Shown here: positions 48,580-57,449 of the stretch, piece by piece
Layout of the letters: each line of letters begins with the position of its first letter
Position numbering within the stretch: the first letter of the stretch is position 1
From: Shewanella oncorhynchi
GTDB lineage: Bacteria; Pseudomonadota; Gammaproteobacteria; Enterobacterales; Shewanellaceae
Length of the DNA stretch: 64,000 nucleotides
Direction: 5' to 3'
Assembly (NCBI RefSeq): GCF_012584455.1
Contig: NZ_JABAEB010000009.1
Location: forward strand, 157,623 to 221,622
Program-made: the position numbers and the translations under genes
The notes under the pieces: model-generated
Databases searched by the model: none
Told to the model about the DNA's origin: nothing
The model's input: the letters and a program-made list of their open reading frames with translations, nothing else

Positions 48580-49842
48580 ATGATCAAACATTTTTTTAAG
48601 GTTAAAGAATCTTATCAAGATACAGTGATTTGTCATGTCAGTATAAATACTTTTGTGGGGCAGGAGTGCTTCATTATCACAGTCGCTAATGAGCGTATTC
48701 GTGGTGAGATAATGAAAATTACTGGTAAAAGAGTAGAAATTAAGTTGCTTCAGCCTGGTGCTATTCAACGGGGAAGTAAAGTTGAAATTACCCCGCGGCG
48801 CTTCTGTTTCCCGCTGAATGAAACCGCTCTTATTGGTAAGGTCATTAATTGCTATGGCGAGTCATTGTATGGTGAACAATATTTGGGCGGTGAGGGTGAT
48901 TACTATGATCTACCCATTATCGATAAGCCTATACCGCTTAATATTCGCGCACCAATCGACACTGTTTTTCCAACAAAAATTAAAATTATTGATGGCTTAT
49001 TCACCATTGGAGTAGGGCAGCGTTTGGGCCTATTTGCCCCCGCAGGTGCTGGCAAAACTACTACGGTTTCGATCATGGCAAATAACATGGATGCCGATGT
49101 GGTGATTTTCGCCATGATTGGTGAGCGTGCAAGGGAGGTGGTTGAGTTTTTGGAGGGGGAGATTGGTCCTGCTGTGATTCAAAAATCGATCACTATAGTG
49201 TCTACATCCGAAGCAAATCCGTTGGAGAAAGTGAGATCGGGTTTAGTCGCTGTATCTATTGCTCGGCATTACATGGCTCAGGGCAAGAAAGTGGTGCTCT
49301 ATTTCGATTCATTGACACGTTTTGCACGTGCACAAGCCATGTTAGATGGTACTCCCATCGAGGGCGGAATTCCGATCGGAGTCTCTTTGGCACTGTCACG
49401 ACTGGTAGAGAATTGTGGTAACTCTATTCATGGCTCAGTGACTGGAATTTTTACGGTATTGATTGAAAAAGAAATTGATGAAGATCCTATTGCACATGAA
49501 GTTAAGTCACTGATTGATGGACATTTGGTCTACTCAACGACAATTGCTTCTACTGGCCGTTATCCTGCTATTGATGTACTAAAGAGCAAGAGCCGTCTAC
49601 AAAATAAAGTTCAGGATCCTCAATATGTAAGTCTTTCTGAAAAGTTCAAAGATATGGTGTATCGCTATTTTAATGTTGAATTGTTAATCCGAGTCGGCGA
49701 GTACGAGAAAGGTAACGATTTGGCGACCGACGAAGCGATAGAGCGCTTCCCATATATCATGGAATTTTTGAAGCAAGGTTATGATGGGGTTGAGTATGAA
49801 GAAACCCTCCAAGCAATGGACCGAATTTGGTCAACTTATTGA
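48580..49842 (+). CDS. sctN: T3SS ATPase
   Basis: 420 aa. Walker A FAPAGAGKTT (residues 152-161), the catalytic Glu in AMIGERAREV (about E182), Walker B VVLYFDSLTRFARA and EGGIPIGVSLAL are all intact. The N-terminal beta-barrel is present. FliI/YscN family. It drives substrate unfolding at the export gate. It follows sctC by 2 bp and overlaps sctO. Confidence 0.95.
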   Translation: MIKHFFKVKESYQDTVICHVSINTFVGQECFIITVANERIRGEIMKITGKRVEIKLLQPGAIQRGSKVEITPRRFCFPLNETALIGKVINCYGESLYGEQYLGGEGDYYDLPIIDKPIPLNIRAPIDTVFPTKIKIIDGLFTIGVGQRLGLFAPAGAGKTTTVSIMANNMDADVVIFAMIGERAREVVEFLEGEIGPAVIQKSITIVSTSEANPLEKVRSGLVAVSIARHYMAQGKKVVLYFDSLTRFARAQAMLDGTPIEGGIPIGVSLALSRLVENCGNSIHGSVTGIFTVLIEKEIDEDPIAHEVKSLIDGHLVYSTTIASTGRYPAIDVLKSKSRLQNKVQDPQYVSLSEKFKDMVYRYFNVELLIRVGEYEKGNDLATDEAIERFPYIMEFLKQGYDGVEYEETLQAMDRIWSTY

Positions 49843-50191
49843 TGTTGTTGACATCAGGATCGGTAAGCAACAACGCAAGTTAGCTAAACTAAATTTGAGG
49901 CATCAAGAGCTATTGGATTCGATAGAGGCTTCATGGGCATCAATCGCTAATGAACAACAAAGGTTAAAAAGCCTCGTTGTTAAGGATGAATTTAATGGGC
50001 TTTCTCGTTTATTTCAGCGAAGAGAGAGTGTGAAGTCCCATATAGAGTCTTTATTCTTCGATGTGTCTGTTACCCAGCAAAATGCTAATGAATTAGCGGC
50101 TGAGATTGCCCTCGTTATCGTTGAAAAGCGAAGGCAAGAAAAACGAAAAGATGCTTTAGCTGAGATCCAAGAACAGTTAAGAGATGAGTGA
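49796..50191 (+). CDS. sctO: Putative T3SS ATPase stalk protein
   Basis: 131 aa from the ATG at 49796 (ATG codons at 49781 and 49784 are alternatives). It is a two-stranded coiled coil rich in Arg, Lys, Glu and Gln (KQQRKLAKLNLRHQELLDSI and VEKRRQEKRKDALAEIQEQL) directly after the ATPase. That is the FliJ/YscO position and character. Sequence similarity in this family is low, so the call rests on context and architecture. Confidence 0.75.
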   Translation: MKKPSKQWTEFGQLIDVVDIRIGKQQRKLAKLNLRHQELLDSIEASWASIANEQQRLKSLVVKDEFNGLSRLFQRRESVKSHIESLFFDVSVTQQNANELAAEIALVIVEKRRQEKRKDALAEIQEQLRDE

Positions 50192-52478
50192 CAAAATGAC
50201 AAAGATGGAAAAACTTGCCCCAGTTGCTCAAATAGCCTGTTTGAGCCCAGTTGAGAGCGAATTCGAACAGCTTTTGAATCTATCAAAACGGCAGGCATCT
50301 TCTCATGATGCATCAACATTTGATGGTGAAAAGGAGGCCATTGAGACTCATGAGGCTGAACATGAAGAGAGTTTTATTTGGGGGCATGTTGTACCTGTCG
50401 CTGCTCATGCACCACTTCGGCAGCATATATTCTCGGCGAGTAAAACAGTCAGAATCCACTCGTCTGATGCAGTGGGCCGTCGTCCTAAATCAGAGATCCA
50501 TGAGCCATTGTCAAATGAGGCGAACTTGCAACAACCTAGGCATAGAGGGATAAGTGCAATATTAGTAGCGACTCATGATCAATCCCAGTTAAAAGTGAAC
50601 AACATTGGTGAGTCTGCAGTGAATGCCTTAGTGTCACCGTCAATTACGCCCGTCGGTAAGCCGTTGGACATACAGACAGCAGCGGGGACGGATAAGACCG
50701 CGCTTCCAATAATGACGACACCATCTCAGCCTATTGCGACAGCGCTTAAATCTACTCAGTCGTCACCAATCGATTCGTCACCAATAAGTCAGCCGGCTGC
50801 TGGTATGGGACGTGAGTCAGTCGTCACTCCTCAAGTGTCAACAATGTCCGTTGGCAAGTCGTTGAACTCAGCGCAATCAGTTGTGAATTCAGAACAGGTT
50901 GGGCGTTCACTGACAACACCACCTCAGCCTACTGCGACAGTGCCTAAATCTACTCAGTCGTTGCCAATCAAGTCGCCACTAATAAGCCAGCCCGCTGCTG
51001 TTATGGGACGAGAGTCAGTCGTTAATCCTCAAGTGTCAACAATGCCTCTTGGCAAATCGTTGAACTCAACGCGACCAGTTGTGAGTTTAGAACAGGCAGG
51101 GCGCTCAATGACGACACCACCTCAGCCTATTGCGACAGTGCCTAATTCTACTCAGCCGTCACCAATCAATTCGTCACCAATAAGTCAGCTAGCTGCTGGC
51201 GTGGGACGTGAGTTAATTGTCAATCCCCAAGCCTCAACAATGTCCGTTGGCAAGTCGCTGAACTCAGCGCAACTAGTTGTGAATTCAGAACTGGTTGGGC
51301 GTTCACTGATGACACCACCTCAGCCTATTGCGACTGCATATCAACCTGCTCAGTCGTCACTAATCAAGTCGCCACTAATAAGCCAGCCCAATGCTGTTAT
51401 GAGACGTGAGTCAGCCGTGCATGCCCAAGTGTCAACAACGCCCGTTGGCAAATCGTTGAACGCAGCGCAACCAGTTGTGAATTCAGAACTGGCCGGGCGT
51501 TCACCGACGACACCTCCTCAGTTTATTGCGACTGCATCTCAACCTGCTCAGTCGTCAGCAATCAAGTCGCCACTAATAAGTCAGCACGCTACAGTTATGG
51601 GGAGTGAGTCAGCCGTGAATGCTCAAGTGTCAATAACGCCTGTTGGCAAATCGTTGAACTCAGCGCAATCAGTTGTGAATTCAGAACAGGTTGGGCGTTC
51701 ACTGACAACACCACCTCAGCCTATTGCGACGGTATCTCAACCTACCCAGTCGTTGCCAATCAAGTCGCTACTAATAAGCCAGCCCGCAGCCGTTATGGGA
51801 CGAGAGTCAGTCGTCAATCCTCAAGTGCCAACAATGCCCGTTGGCAAGTCGTTGAACTCAGTGCAACCAGTTGTGAATTCAGAACAGGCTGGGCGTTCAC
51901 TGACGACACCACCTCAGCCTATTGCGGTAGTGCCTCAATCTACTCAGTCGTCAGCAATTAAGTCGCCACTAATAAGTCAGCCGCCTACTGTTATGGGGCG
52001 TGAGTCTGGAGCGAATCTTCAAAAGCAATCAGAATTAAAAGTTGCTCACTCACCTTTATCTATTTTGGCTCGAGTGCAGCGAGAATCGAATGCTAATAAG
52101 GGCTTATCTGCCGAAGAGAAGAAAGAAGACCCTATTATTAAAGCTTCTGTAGTATTTAATTCAAATTTAGAAGTAAAGGAGGGAGGCCAGCAAGTAAATA
52201 TGGTGTCTATTGAGGAAAAATCTTCAGTATTAGCAACTCGCATGGAATTACCAAGTCTAGGTTCTAAACACGCGGCAATTGGAACTGTGAATACAGCCAT
52301 GACTGTTCAACCTGTATTGTCTTCGTTGATGCTGCATTACCAAATCGCCCCCGAGTATTTTACTCAATACGTGCAATTGAACACCTATCGAGTATTTTTT
52401 CGCAATAAGTACTACGTATTCCAGTTTGAGGATAACAAAGTGACTAACTTTCTTGAGGATTATTATGACCGTCATTGA
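50184..52478 (+). CDS. SctP-position protein with 66-residue tandem repeats
   Basis: 764 aa. Residues 1-177 are polar and unrelated to the repeats. Residues 178 to about 613 hold six full and one partial copy of a 66-residue Pro/Ser/Thr/Gln-rich unit (TTPPQPIATVP at its beginning, PVGKSLNSAQPVVNSEQ near its end). Residues about 614-764 are more ordered and end LNTYRVFFRNKYYVFQFEDN. Placed between sctO and sctS, it is in the position of the needle-length ruler SctP. The extended repeats could set a very long ruler, but a clear SctP C-terminal switch domain was not recognised. In Vibrio T3SS2 this position is held, as I recall, by the effector VopZ, so an effector role is open. Confidence 0.7.
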   Translation: MSDKMTKMEKLAPVAQIACLSPVESEFEQLLNLSKRQASSHDASTFDGEKEAIETHEAEHEESFIWGHVVPVAAHAPLRQHIFSASKTVRIHSSDAVGRRPKSEIHEPLSNEANLQQPRHRGISAILVATHDQSQLKVNNIGESAVNALVSPSITPVGKPLDIQTAAGTDKTALPIMTTPSQPIATALKSTQSSPIDSSPISQPAAGMGRESVVTPQVSTMSVGKSLNSAQSVVNSEQVGRSLTTPPQPTATVPKSTQSLPIKSPLISQPAAVMGRESVVNPQVSTMPLGKSLNSTRPVVSLEQAGRSMTTPPQPIATVPNSTQPSPINSSPISQLAAGVGRELIVNPQASTMSVGKSLNSAQLVVNSELVGRSLMTPPQPIATAYQPAQSSLIKSPLISQPNAVMRRESAVHAQVSTTPVGKSLNAAQPVVNSELAGRSPTTPPQFIATASQPAQSSAIKSPLISQHATVMGSESAVNAQVSITPVGKSLNSAQSVVNSEQVGRSLTTPPQPIATVSQPTQSLPIKSLLISQPAAVMGRESVVNPQVPTMPVGKSLNSVQPVVNSEQAGRSLTTPPQPIAVVPQSTQSSAIKSPLISQPPTVMGRESGANLQKQSELKVAHSPLSILARVQRESNANKGLSAEEKKEDPIIKASVVFNSNLEVKEGGQQVNMVSIEEKSSVLATRMELPSLGSKHAAIGTVNTAMTVQPVLSSLMLHYQIAPEYFTQYVQLNTYRVFFRNKYYVFQFEDNKVTNFLEDYYDRH
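50715..52022 (+). repeat. 198-bp in-frame tandem repeat array (6 full copies plus a partial)
   Basis: Repeat starts are at 50715, 50913, 51111, 51309, 51507, 51705 and 51903, exactly 198 bp apart, read from the recurring TTPPQP codons. Copies differ by scattered substitutions but never break the frame. A degenerate half-copy lies before the first (PSITPVGKPLD). The array can change length by slippage or recombination in 66-residue steps. Confidence 0.9.
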
Positions 52479-52698
52479 TGTCACAGCGGCATGCTTAGAC
52501 ATTCTCAAGAGTGCGATTATTATTTTTTCGCTTAGTTTTGTCATCACGGGAGTTATTGTCGGTCTGTTGCAAACTGTGTTTAGTGTGCAAGATCCAGGCT
52601 TACCTATGGCGGCGAAATTAGTTGTATTTATCGTTTTGCTTACACAAGTTGGTGGTGGGATTTATGATCAATTCCATCTGCTTTTTGGGCAACTCTAA
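52465..52698 (+). CDS. sctS: T3SS export apparatus protein (FliQ family)
   Basis: 77 aa with two membrane helices (ILKSAIIIFSLSFVITGVIV and LVVFIVLLTQVGGGI) and the family middle GLLQTVFSVQDPGLPM. The ATG at 52465 has a GAGG site inside the preceding gene, whose stop it overlaps. SctS sits with SctR and SctT in the export gate. Confidence 0.88.
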   Translation: MTVIDVTAACLDILKSAIIIFSLSFVITGVIVGLLQTVFSVQDPGLPMAAKLVVFIVLLTQVGGGIYDQFHLLFGQL

Positions 52699-52739
52699 CA
52701 TTGAATAATTAAAATATTAACTTTTAAACGGAAGGTATT

Positions 52740-53114
52740 ATGAAAAAACTAAGAGAAATTGTTTATAAAACGCTCGTAGATGATTTTAATGTGTCACCAA
52801 GCTTATTATCTCGTATTGAGGGAGATGATCCTATCGCGATTGAACTTAATGGCGGAGAAGAGATATTTATTTATATTAATGATAGAACATTGCAAACTTT
52901 TATTGAGATACCTTTACGCGATCAACGCATGCTCAAAAACAAAGCACCTAAAATAATTGAGAGTCTCATGTCTGACGAAGACGTTTTCTTCAATATAAAG
53001 AAGGAAAAGTTAACAGTAGTGACAGAGTTTTCCGCAGATATCGCTAATGTAGAGCGAGTGTTGGCCGGTAAGCTGAAACTATTCAATAACATGGTGGCTT
53101 ATATTAAGGTTTAA
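52740..53114 (+). CDS. Putative T3SS class I effector chaperone
   Basis: 124 aa, acidic, small, alpha/beta composition (EIFIYINDRTLQTFIEIPLR, LTVVTEFSADIANVERVLAG). This is the size and character of CesT/SycE-type chaperones. It lies 65 bp upstream of the effector-like gene at 53180, the usual chaperone-effector pairing. The family is too diverse to assign by eye. Confidence 0.6.
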   Translation: MKKLREIVYKTLVDDFNVSPSLLSRIEGDDPIAIELNGGEEIFIYINDRTLQTFIEIPLRDQRMLKNKAPKIIESLMSDEDVFFNIKKEKLTVVTEFSADIANVERVLAGKLKLFNNMVAYIKV

Positions 53115-53179
53115 TCATTAAGCTACATAAAATATTAGTATATTTATTAAATTCCTCATAAAATAATTTTAAGGTTTAT

Positions 53180-54076
53180 ATGCCAATATCATCTATCTCT
53201 CCATTGCCCTCTATGTCAAATGTGAGTCAGAATTTGACGTCGGAAAAATTGTTAAGTGACTTGAAAACGAACATAAAACAGGTTCGTAATTTACCTAATG
53301 GTGTTATCTATAGCCCATTTAACAATGAAGATATGGTAATTCAAGCTATTGGAATAAATACAGCAAGAGTACTTAATGGAAAGCAGCCGTTACCTATGAT
53401 TTGCTCGATGTTAAATAGAGGTGCATTGAAGTCAACAATCAGTGATGTTAAATCAACAGAATTTTCCGGCAGACTGAAAGATGGTGCCGTGTATGAAAAT
53501 AAAATGACCTCTTATATTAAAACTATTGGAATTAAAGATGTGCATGCTGCTTTCCCATCAGAAATAAAAAGGCTCGGTGAATACCAATCACTTAATCAGC
53601 TCGAGGTTATTGACCCCAAATCCTTACCGGATAATAGTATTAAGAATATTTATGTCATTGGTCATGGTGAAGCTGGTCGACCACATTTATACGAAACAGT
53701 AAAGTGTGGCAGTGCAAGTAAATCGATAGATAATGTCATGTGTGAAATACATAGTCTTGTAAGGCAGAAAGCTAACGCTGATGTAAAAATAAAAATGACG
53801 GCGTGTGAGAGTGCTGACAGGGAGACGTTGCAATCTTTTAAACAGACAAATGACATTGTCCAGAGAAAAAAAGGTGTTGAACCTTTGGCCAATAGTGCAA
53901 AAACCGAAGCCGATAAGTACTTTCCTAAAGCGCGCGTATTCGGTTATCACGGATTGGGTATTAGTCGTGGAAGCGAGTATGTTTCGCAAGCTCGATGTTT
54001 GGATGCTGATTTTGATAAGACGACAGGTAATGTATCCAAATGGGTAAAAGCCAGCACTGTAAGGAAAGAATTCTAA
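53180..54076 (+). CDS. Putative T3SS effector with caspase-like (clan CD) cysteine-protease motifs
   Basis: 298 aa, beginning MPISSISPLPSMSN, a Ser/Pro-rich N-terminus typical of secreted effectors. Two separated motifs match the clan CD layout: a hydrophobic strand then His-Gly (IKNIYVIGHGEAG, His162) and a second strand ending Ala-Cys (VKIKMTACESAD, Cys209), 47 residues apart. A third motif VFGYHGLGIS follows. This is the pattern of C11, C14, C80 and CHAT-type peptidases. Family not identified further. It is preceded by a chaperone-like gene. Proteolytic activity is a prediction. Confidence 0.6.
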   Translation: MPISSISPLPSMSNVSQNLTSEKLLSDLKTNIKQVRNLPNGVIYSPFNNEDMVIQAIGINTARVLNGKQPLPMICSMLNRGALKSTISDVKSTEFSGRLKDGAVYENKMTSYIKTIGIKDVHAAFPSEIKRLGEYQSLNQLEVIDPKSLPDNSIKNIYVIGHGEAGRPHLYETVKCGSASKSIDNVMCEIHSLVRQKANADVKIKMTACESADRETLQSFKQTNDIVQRKKGVEPLANSAKTEADKYFPKARVFGYHGLGISRGSEYVSQARCLDADFDKTTGNVSKWVKASTVRKEF

Positions 54077-54306
54077 TCATCTAAATGATGCTATCGCTAA
54101 GCCGTCTTGTTTGTATTTTGAGCATCAAGGGTTAGGTGTTTGATTAATAAGACGGATATATTTTCAATAAGATAATGAATTTAAAAGTAAATTTTTTACT
54201 CGTATTTTTTCACTTTGATTCCAGTTTGTTCATTTGCTTGCTAACGATAGCAGCGGTTAAATATCAAACATTGTGAAGCGTATTGATTTAAAGAGTTGTT
54301 TGGAAA

Positions 54307-54552
54307 ATGGTAGATCTTAATGTACAAGCGATACAACCTTCTGTATTTGAAGATACCTTTAATAATATTGGTGAAGGTTTTCAAGAGATTATGAATAATT
54401 TACAGAAGATAAATGATGGCAAAACGATTACCTTGCAGGATACGTTAGCCTTACAGCAATCGGTATTTCATTACAGCATGTATCAGGAAACAGTAACTAA
54501 AATTGCTTCGAAGTCTGCTACTGCAATAAATGATGTCATGAAGGCCCAGTGA
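54307..54552 (+). CDS. sctI: Putative T3SS inner rod protein
   Basis: 81 aa. The C-terminal half (LQDTLALQQSVFHYSMYQET then VTKIASKSATAIND) is the SctI-like helix, and the gene directly precedes sctJ, as in other systems. Stop and next start overlap (TGATG). Confidence 0.75.
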   Translation: MVDLNVQAIQPSVFEDTFNNIGEGFQEIMNNLQKINDGKTITLQDTLALQQSVFHYSMYQETVTKIASKSATAINDVMKAQ

Positions 54553-55097
54553 TGAAAAAACTGTACTGGATCGTTTTTCTTGTACTCTTTGGATGTAATG
54601 ATCAGGGCAGAGTAGAAGTCGCCAATTTTGATTCCGCTGATGCGGCGAACAAAGTGGTTGTTCTGCTCGCCAGATATCAGGTTTCCGCTTCTTTATCTAT
54701 TAGTAAGGATCGTCATCTTGTCTATGTTGATAAAGATAACTTAGCTCAGGCGAGAGAAGTATTAACAAAATTCAATTTCTATTTTGAACGAGAAGACCTC
54801 AATGATCTGCTTGAGTCAAAATTTGCTAGCTTGAGTAAGTTAGAGATAGTGAAGGGAAACTTGCTTGAGAGTCGCGAAATATATAACAAAATTAGTGTTA
54901 TTCCCAATGTGCTACGGAGCAGTGTCATAGTCACTGGGGAAAAAAATAAGCGAGTCTCGGTTATTATTTTTAGCTTTGATGAAATTGAACGTGAAAATAA
55001 GTTGAATATTGAGCGTTTTTTGAAAGGCTTAGTTTCAGAGTTGGATACATTAACTGTCAGTTATTTTTTTCAGAATACGGGTAATGAAAAAGTATAA
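54552..55097 (+). CDS. sctJ: T3SS inner-membrane ring lipoprotein, short form
   Basis: 181 aa from the ATG at 54552. The lipobox is LVLFGC (about Cys15). The YscJ/PrgK ring domains are recognisable (LLARYQVSASLSISKDRHLV and NVLRSSVIVTGEKNKRVSVI). It ends just after the second ring domain (TVSYFFQNTGNEKV), whereas PrgK, MxiJ and YscJ are 240-250 aa with a C-terminal membrane helix. That anchor is absent here. Confidence 0.85.
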   Translation: MKKLYWIVFLVLFGCNDQGRVEVANFDSADAANKVVVLLARYQVSASLSISKDRHLVYVDKDNLAQAREVLTKFNFYFEREDLNDLLESKFASLSKLEIVKGNLLESREIYNKISVIPNVLRSSVIVTGEKNKRVSVIIFSFDEIERENKLNIERFLKGLVSELDTLTVSYFFQNTGNEKV

Positions 55098-55575
55098 AAA
55101 ACTTCATCAAACTTACTTACATTATTTACTGGTCAATCGGCGACTTTCCCCGGATCAATATAGTGTGCTCACATCACTAACCGAGAGTGAGGTACAGGTA
55201 TGGTTTACACCTAGACGTTCTAAAATTACTGCTTTAGTAAAAGTATTGGGTAGCGTAGTAATATCCCAAGCGCGGAAAGATGACGCGAGTGATCGCTCTT
55301 GGCTGCTGAGTAAGCAATCTCTAAATCAAAGACAATATCTCTGGTCAAGAACACTGGGAATTAAACTCGATTCTAATGAGTCAAAAAACATGTGCCCCGA
55401 AAAACTTGGTGTTGCATTATTAGCTATTCACAATCCTCGTCATGCCATCATTTGGGCTTTAAGGCTAGGTATATCACTACCAGAATCTATATTAGCAGTA
55501 AAATCTTCTACTAGACTTGATGCCTTTATCTTACAAGTAGCCAAAGATACAGATATCGAACTCAGCGGCGTGTAA
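55084..55575 (+). CDS. Putative T3SS cytosolic accessory protein, SctK position
   Basis: 163 aa, basic, with a Leu-rich helical end (RHAIIWALRLGISLPESILA). It overlaps sctJ by 14 bp and precedes the chaperone gene, the usual place of sctK (YscK/OrgA). The SctK family is too divergent for a firm call by eye. Confidence 0.5.
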   Translation: MKKYKKLHQTYLHYLLVNRRLSPDQYSVLTSLTESEVQVWFTPRRSKITALVKVLGSVVISQARKDDASDRSWLLSKQSLNQRQYLWSRTLGIKLDSNESKNMCPEKLGVALLAIHNPRHAIIWALRLGISLPESILAVKSSTRLDAFILQVAKDTDIELSGV

Positions 55576-55604
55576 AATAACCGTTAAAATTGGATTGAAT
55601 TTAT

Positions 55605-56093
55605 ATGAAAAAAAATATAATACGCCCCGGTGAAACCTGTGATGACTTTTTTGAACTATTGAGTGGCACAGTCATTGAAAAAGATATTGCATCTATGCGC
55701 AAGTCGAAGAAAATCACAATAACTCAGCTAAAATCAATTTATGAATTAGGGGTTAAGTTTTATACTGACTTCCAATTTAAGGAAGCTGAGATTGTTTTTT
55801 CTGCCTATGTTGGTTTAAATCCGTATGATCATCGAGGCCCAGGATGCCTAGCTGCAATTTTTTTGGAAAAAGGGCAATTTAAAAAAGCTTTGGAAGTGCT
55901 AAACATATTAAAGACTTTCCCGACTAATGATCTAGATGAAACTATTCTTAATATTTCTTTGTGTCATTATAAGTTAAATGAATATACCGAGGCTAGTGTT
56001 ACCTGGCTTATTGTAAAAGAAGATAATTTAAATGATTTCTATCTGCAACGATATCATTATCTTAAGTCGCAGCTGAGCCCGTATTTACCTTAA
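55605..56093 (+). CDS. SycD/LcrH-type translocator chaperone (TPR)
   Basis: 162 aa with three tetratricopeptide-like repeats (LKSIYELGVKFYTDFQFKEA, GPGCLAAIFLEKGQFKKALE, ETILNISLCHYKLNEYTEAS). Class II chaperones of this size bind the hydrophobic translocators; here sctE and sctB follow the tip paralogues. Confidence 0.8.
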   Translation: MKKNIIRPGETCDDFFELLSGTVIEKDIASMRKSKKITITQLKSIYELGVKFYTDFQFKEAEIVFSAYVGLNPYDHRGPGCLAAIFLEKGQFKKALEVLNILKTFPTNDLDETILNISLCHYKLNEYTEASVTWLIVKEDNLNDFYLQRYHYLKSQLSPYLP

Positions 56094-56147
56094 TTATAGA
56101 TAATATTGCAGAGTCAATATGAAACAACTATTCGAATCTAAGATTTT

Positions 56148-56261
56148 TCTTGAAATATAAGCTAATTTTATGACTCACACATTTAGCTGTTCTGTGTGAT
56201 TGCGCTCCTAACCTGTACCATCAAGAGGATACAGGATTATTAAATTGTAGAGACTCTATAA
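56148..56261 (+). repeat. Duplicated leader, copy 1
   Basis: The roughly 110 bp before the first tip-like gene is nearly identical to that before the second (57645-57757). It includes a hairpin-forming segment (tcacaca 56175-56181 with tgtgtga 56193-56199) and the common stretch accatcaagaggatacagga. Confidence 0.85.
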
Positions 56262-57449
56262 ATGATAGTAAATAATGCACGAGTGTTATCAGATGCGCTA
56301 AATTTTGAACAAAAAAGTTCATCTTTGACTGATGCCGATAAAAAAAATCTAAATGATATAGAAAAGTTAATTAAGTCTGCCTCCCAGCAAGAAGAAAAAT
56401 TAAATAAAGCTCTGCCATTTACTAAGAGTGAGCCATCTCCATTTCAGACACTTGCTACTTTTGCTGCCCATCAGAAAGAAGTTGTACGCTCTATGGTTGG
56501 CCTGAGCTCTGAAAGCGCGATCGCCTCTGCTTTGGCGGGAAGCATTGAAGCCTATGGTAAGCAATTAGCACATATACAAGGTTGGACAACTGGTGGTCTA
56601 CCGATGTTCGAAAGTGCGATGAGGGAAATGTTCGACGGTTTTCTGAAAGATGGTATCACTGGTAACGAAATTGAAGATTTATTTCAGCTAGCCATTATGG
56701 ATTACATTTCACACTCAGCTGACTTTCCAGCTCTCACGCCAGAGATGATGGAAGACATGATGCATTATTTAGAGAGCACGGGTTCTGGTTCACATGGATA
56801 TCATGAGGGCTGGAATGGTCAGAAATTCGCAGATAAAAGTACCGCTATCTTTGACTTTATGTTGAAAAATGCTCCGAAAGACAGCCTGTGTAATGAAGTA
56901 CTGACATTCTTAAAAGATAAACAAGGTGCACCGTCTGCGTTAGTCAATCACTTTAAAAATAATTTTGAAAATAAATATTCGTTTATTGGTGATGCTGGAT
57001 ATCCAAGTGATGCAGGTGTCTCGCCTATGTTACGTATGGCGCTAATGGCTGCCTATTTAAATAAGTATCCTGACGTCACGCAAGATACGATAAATTTATT
57101 TCTCACTGGGTCAGTGGGTGAATTGAATGACTTTATTAAAAATAATACACCGGGCGAAAGCTATACATCTGCTATGGATTTCCTCTTTAAAAATGATGGT
57201 CACGGGGTGGATAACGGTTGGCGTGAAGTTGATCAAAATGGTCATAAGGTGATTGATTGGAATGGTGTTGGATTGGATGCCGGTTATTTTAAAGATATGT
57301 ATACCGACTTTCCACCACGCGAGTTAACCGATGAAGATATTAAAGAAATTAACCGTATCGGCGATCAAGTAAAAATGATCCAGCAGACCCTTAAGTACTG
57401 GATCCAGATCTGCCGTGATGAACTCATGGCATTTGCTAGGAATATTTAA
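56262..57449 (+). CDS. Tip-like hydrophilic T3SS protein, paralogue 1
   Basis: 395 aa, no signal peptide, hydrophilic. The N-terminal roughly 98 residues (EQKSSSLTDADKKNLNDIE, PSPFQTLATFAAHQK, SSESAIASALAGSIEAYG) and the C-terminal roughly 45 (LTDEDIKEINRIGDQVKMIQ, ending ARNI) are nearly the same as in the next gene, while the middle differs. It is placed between the SycD-like chaperone and translocators, and its terminal helices suit a SctA-like tip protein. I cannot exclude another secreted component. Gene and leader were duplicated together. Confidence 0.55.
   Translation: MIVNNARVLSDALNFEQKSSSLTDADKKNLNDIEKLIKSASQQEEKLNKALPFTKSEPSPFQTLATFAAHQKEVVRSMVGLSSESAIASALAGSIEAYGKQLAHIQGWTTGGLPMFESAMREMFDGFLKDGITGNEIEDLFQLAIMDYISHSADFPALTPEMMEDMMHYLESTGSGSHGYHEGWNGQKFADKSTAIFDFMLKNAPKDSLCNEVLTFLKDKQGAPSALVNHFKNNFENKYSFIGDAGYPSDAGVSPMLRMALMAAYLNKYPDVTQDTINLFLTGSVGELNDFIKNNTPGESYTSAMDFLFKNDGHGVDNGWREVDQNGHKVIDWNGVGLDAGYFKDMYTDFPPRELTDEDIKEINRIGDQVKMIQQTLKYWIQICRDELMAFARNI

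Noticed and set aside
50715..52022. CRISPR-like periodicity
   Set aside because: The 198-bp units are in-frame coding repeats with substitutions at codon level, not short identical repeats with spacers.
53687..53989. Overlapping frames on both strands inside the clan-CD-like effector
   Set aside because: Shadows of the 298-aa effector; no independent signal.
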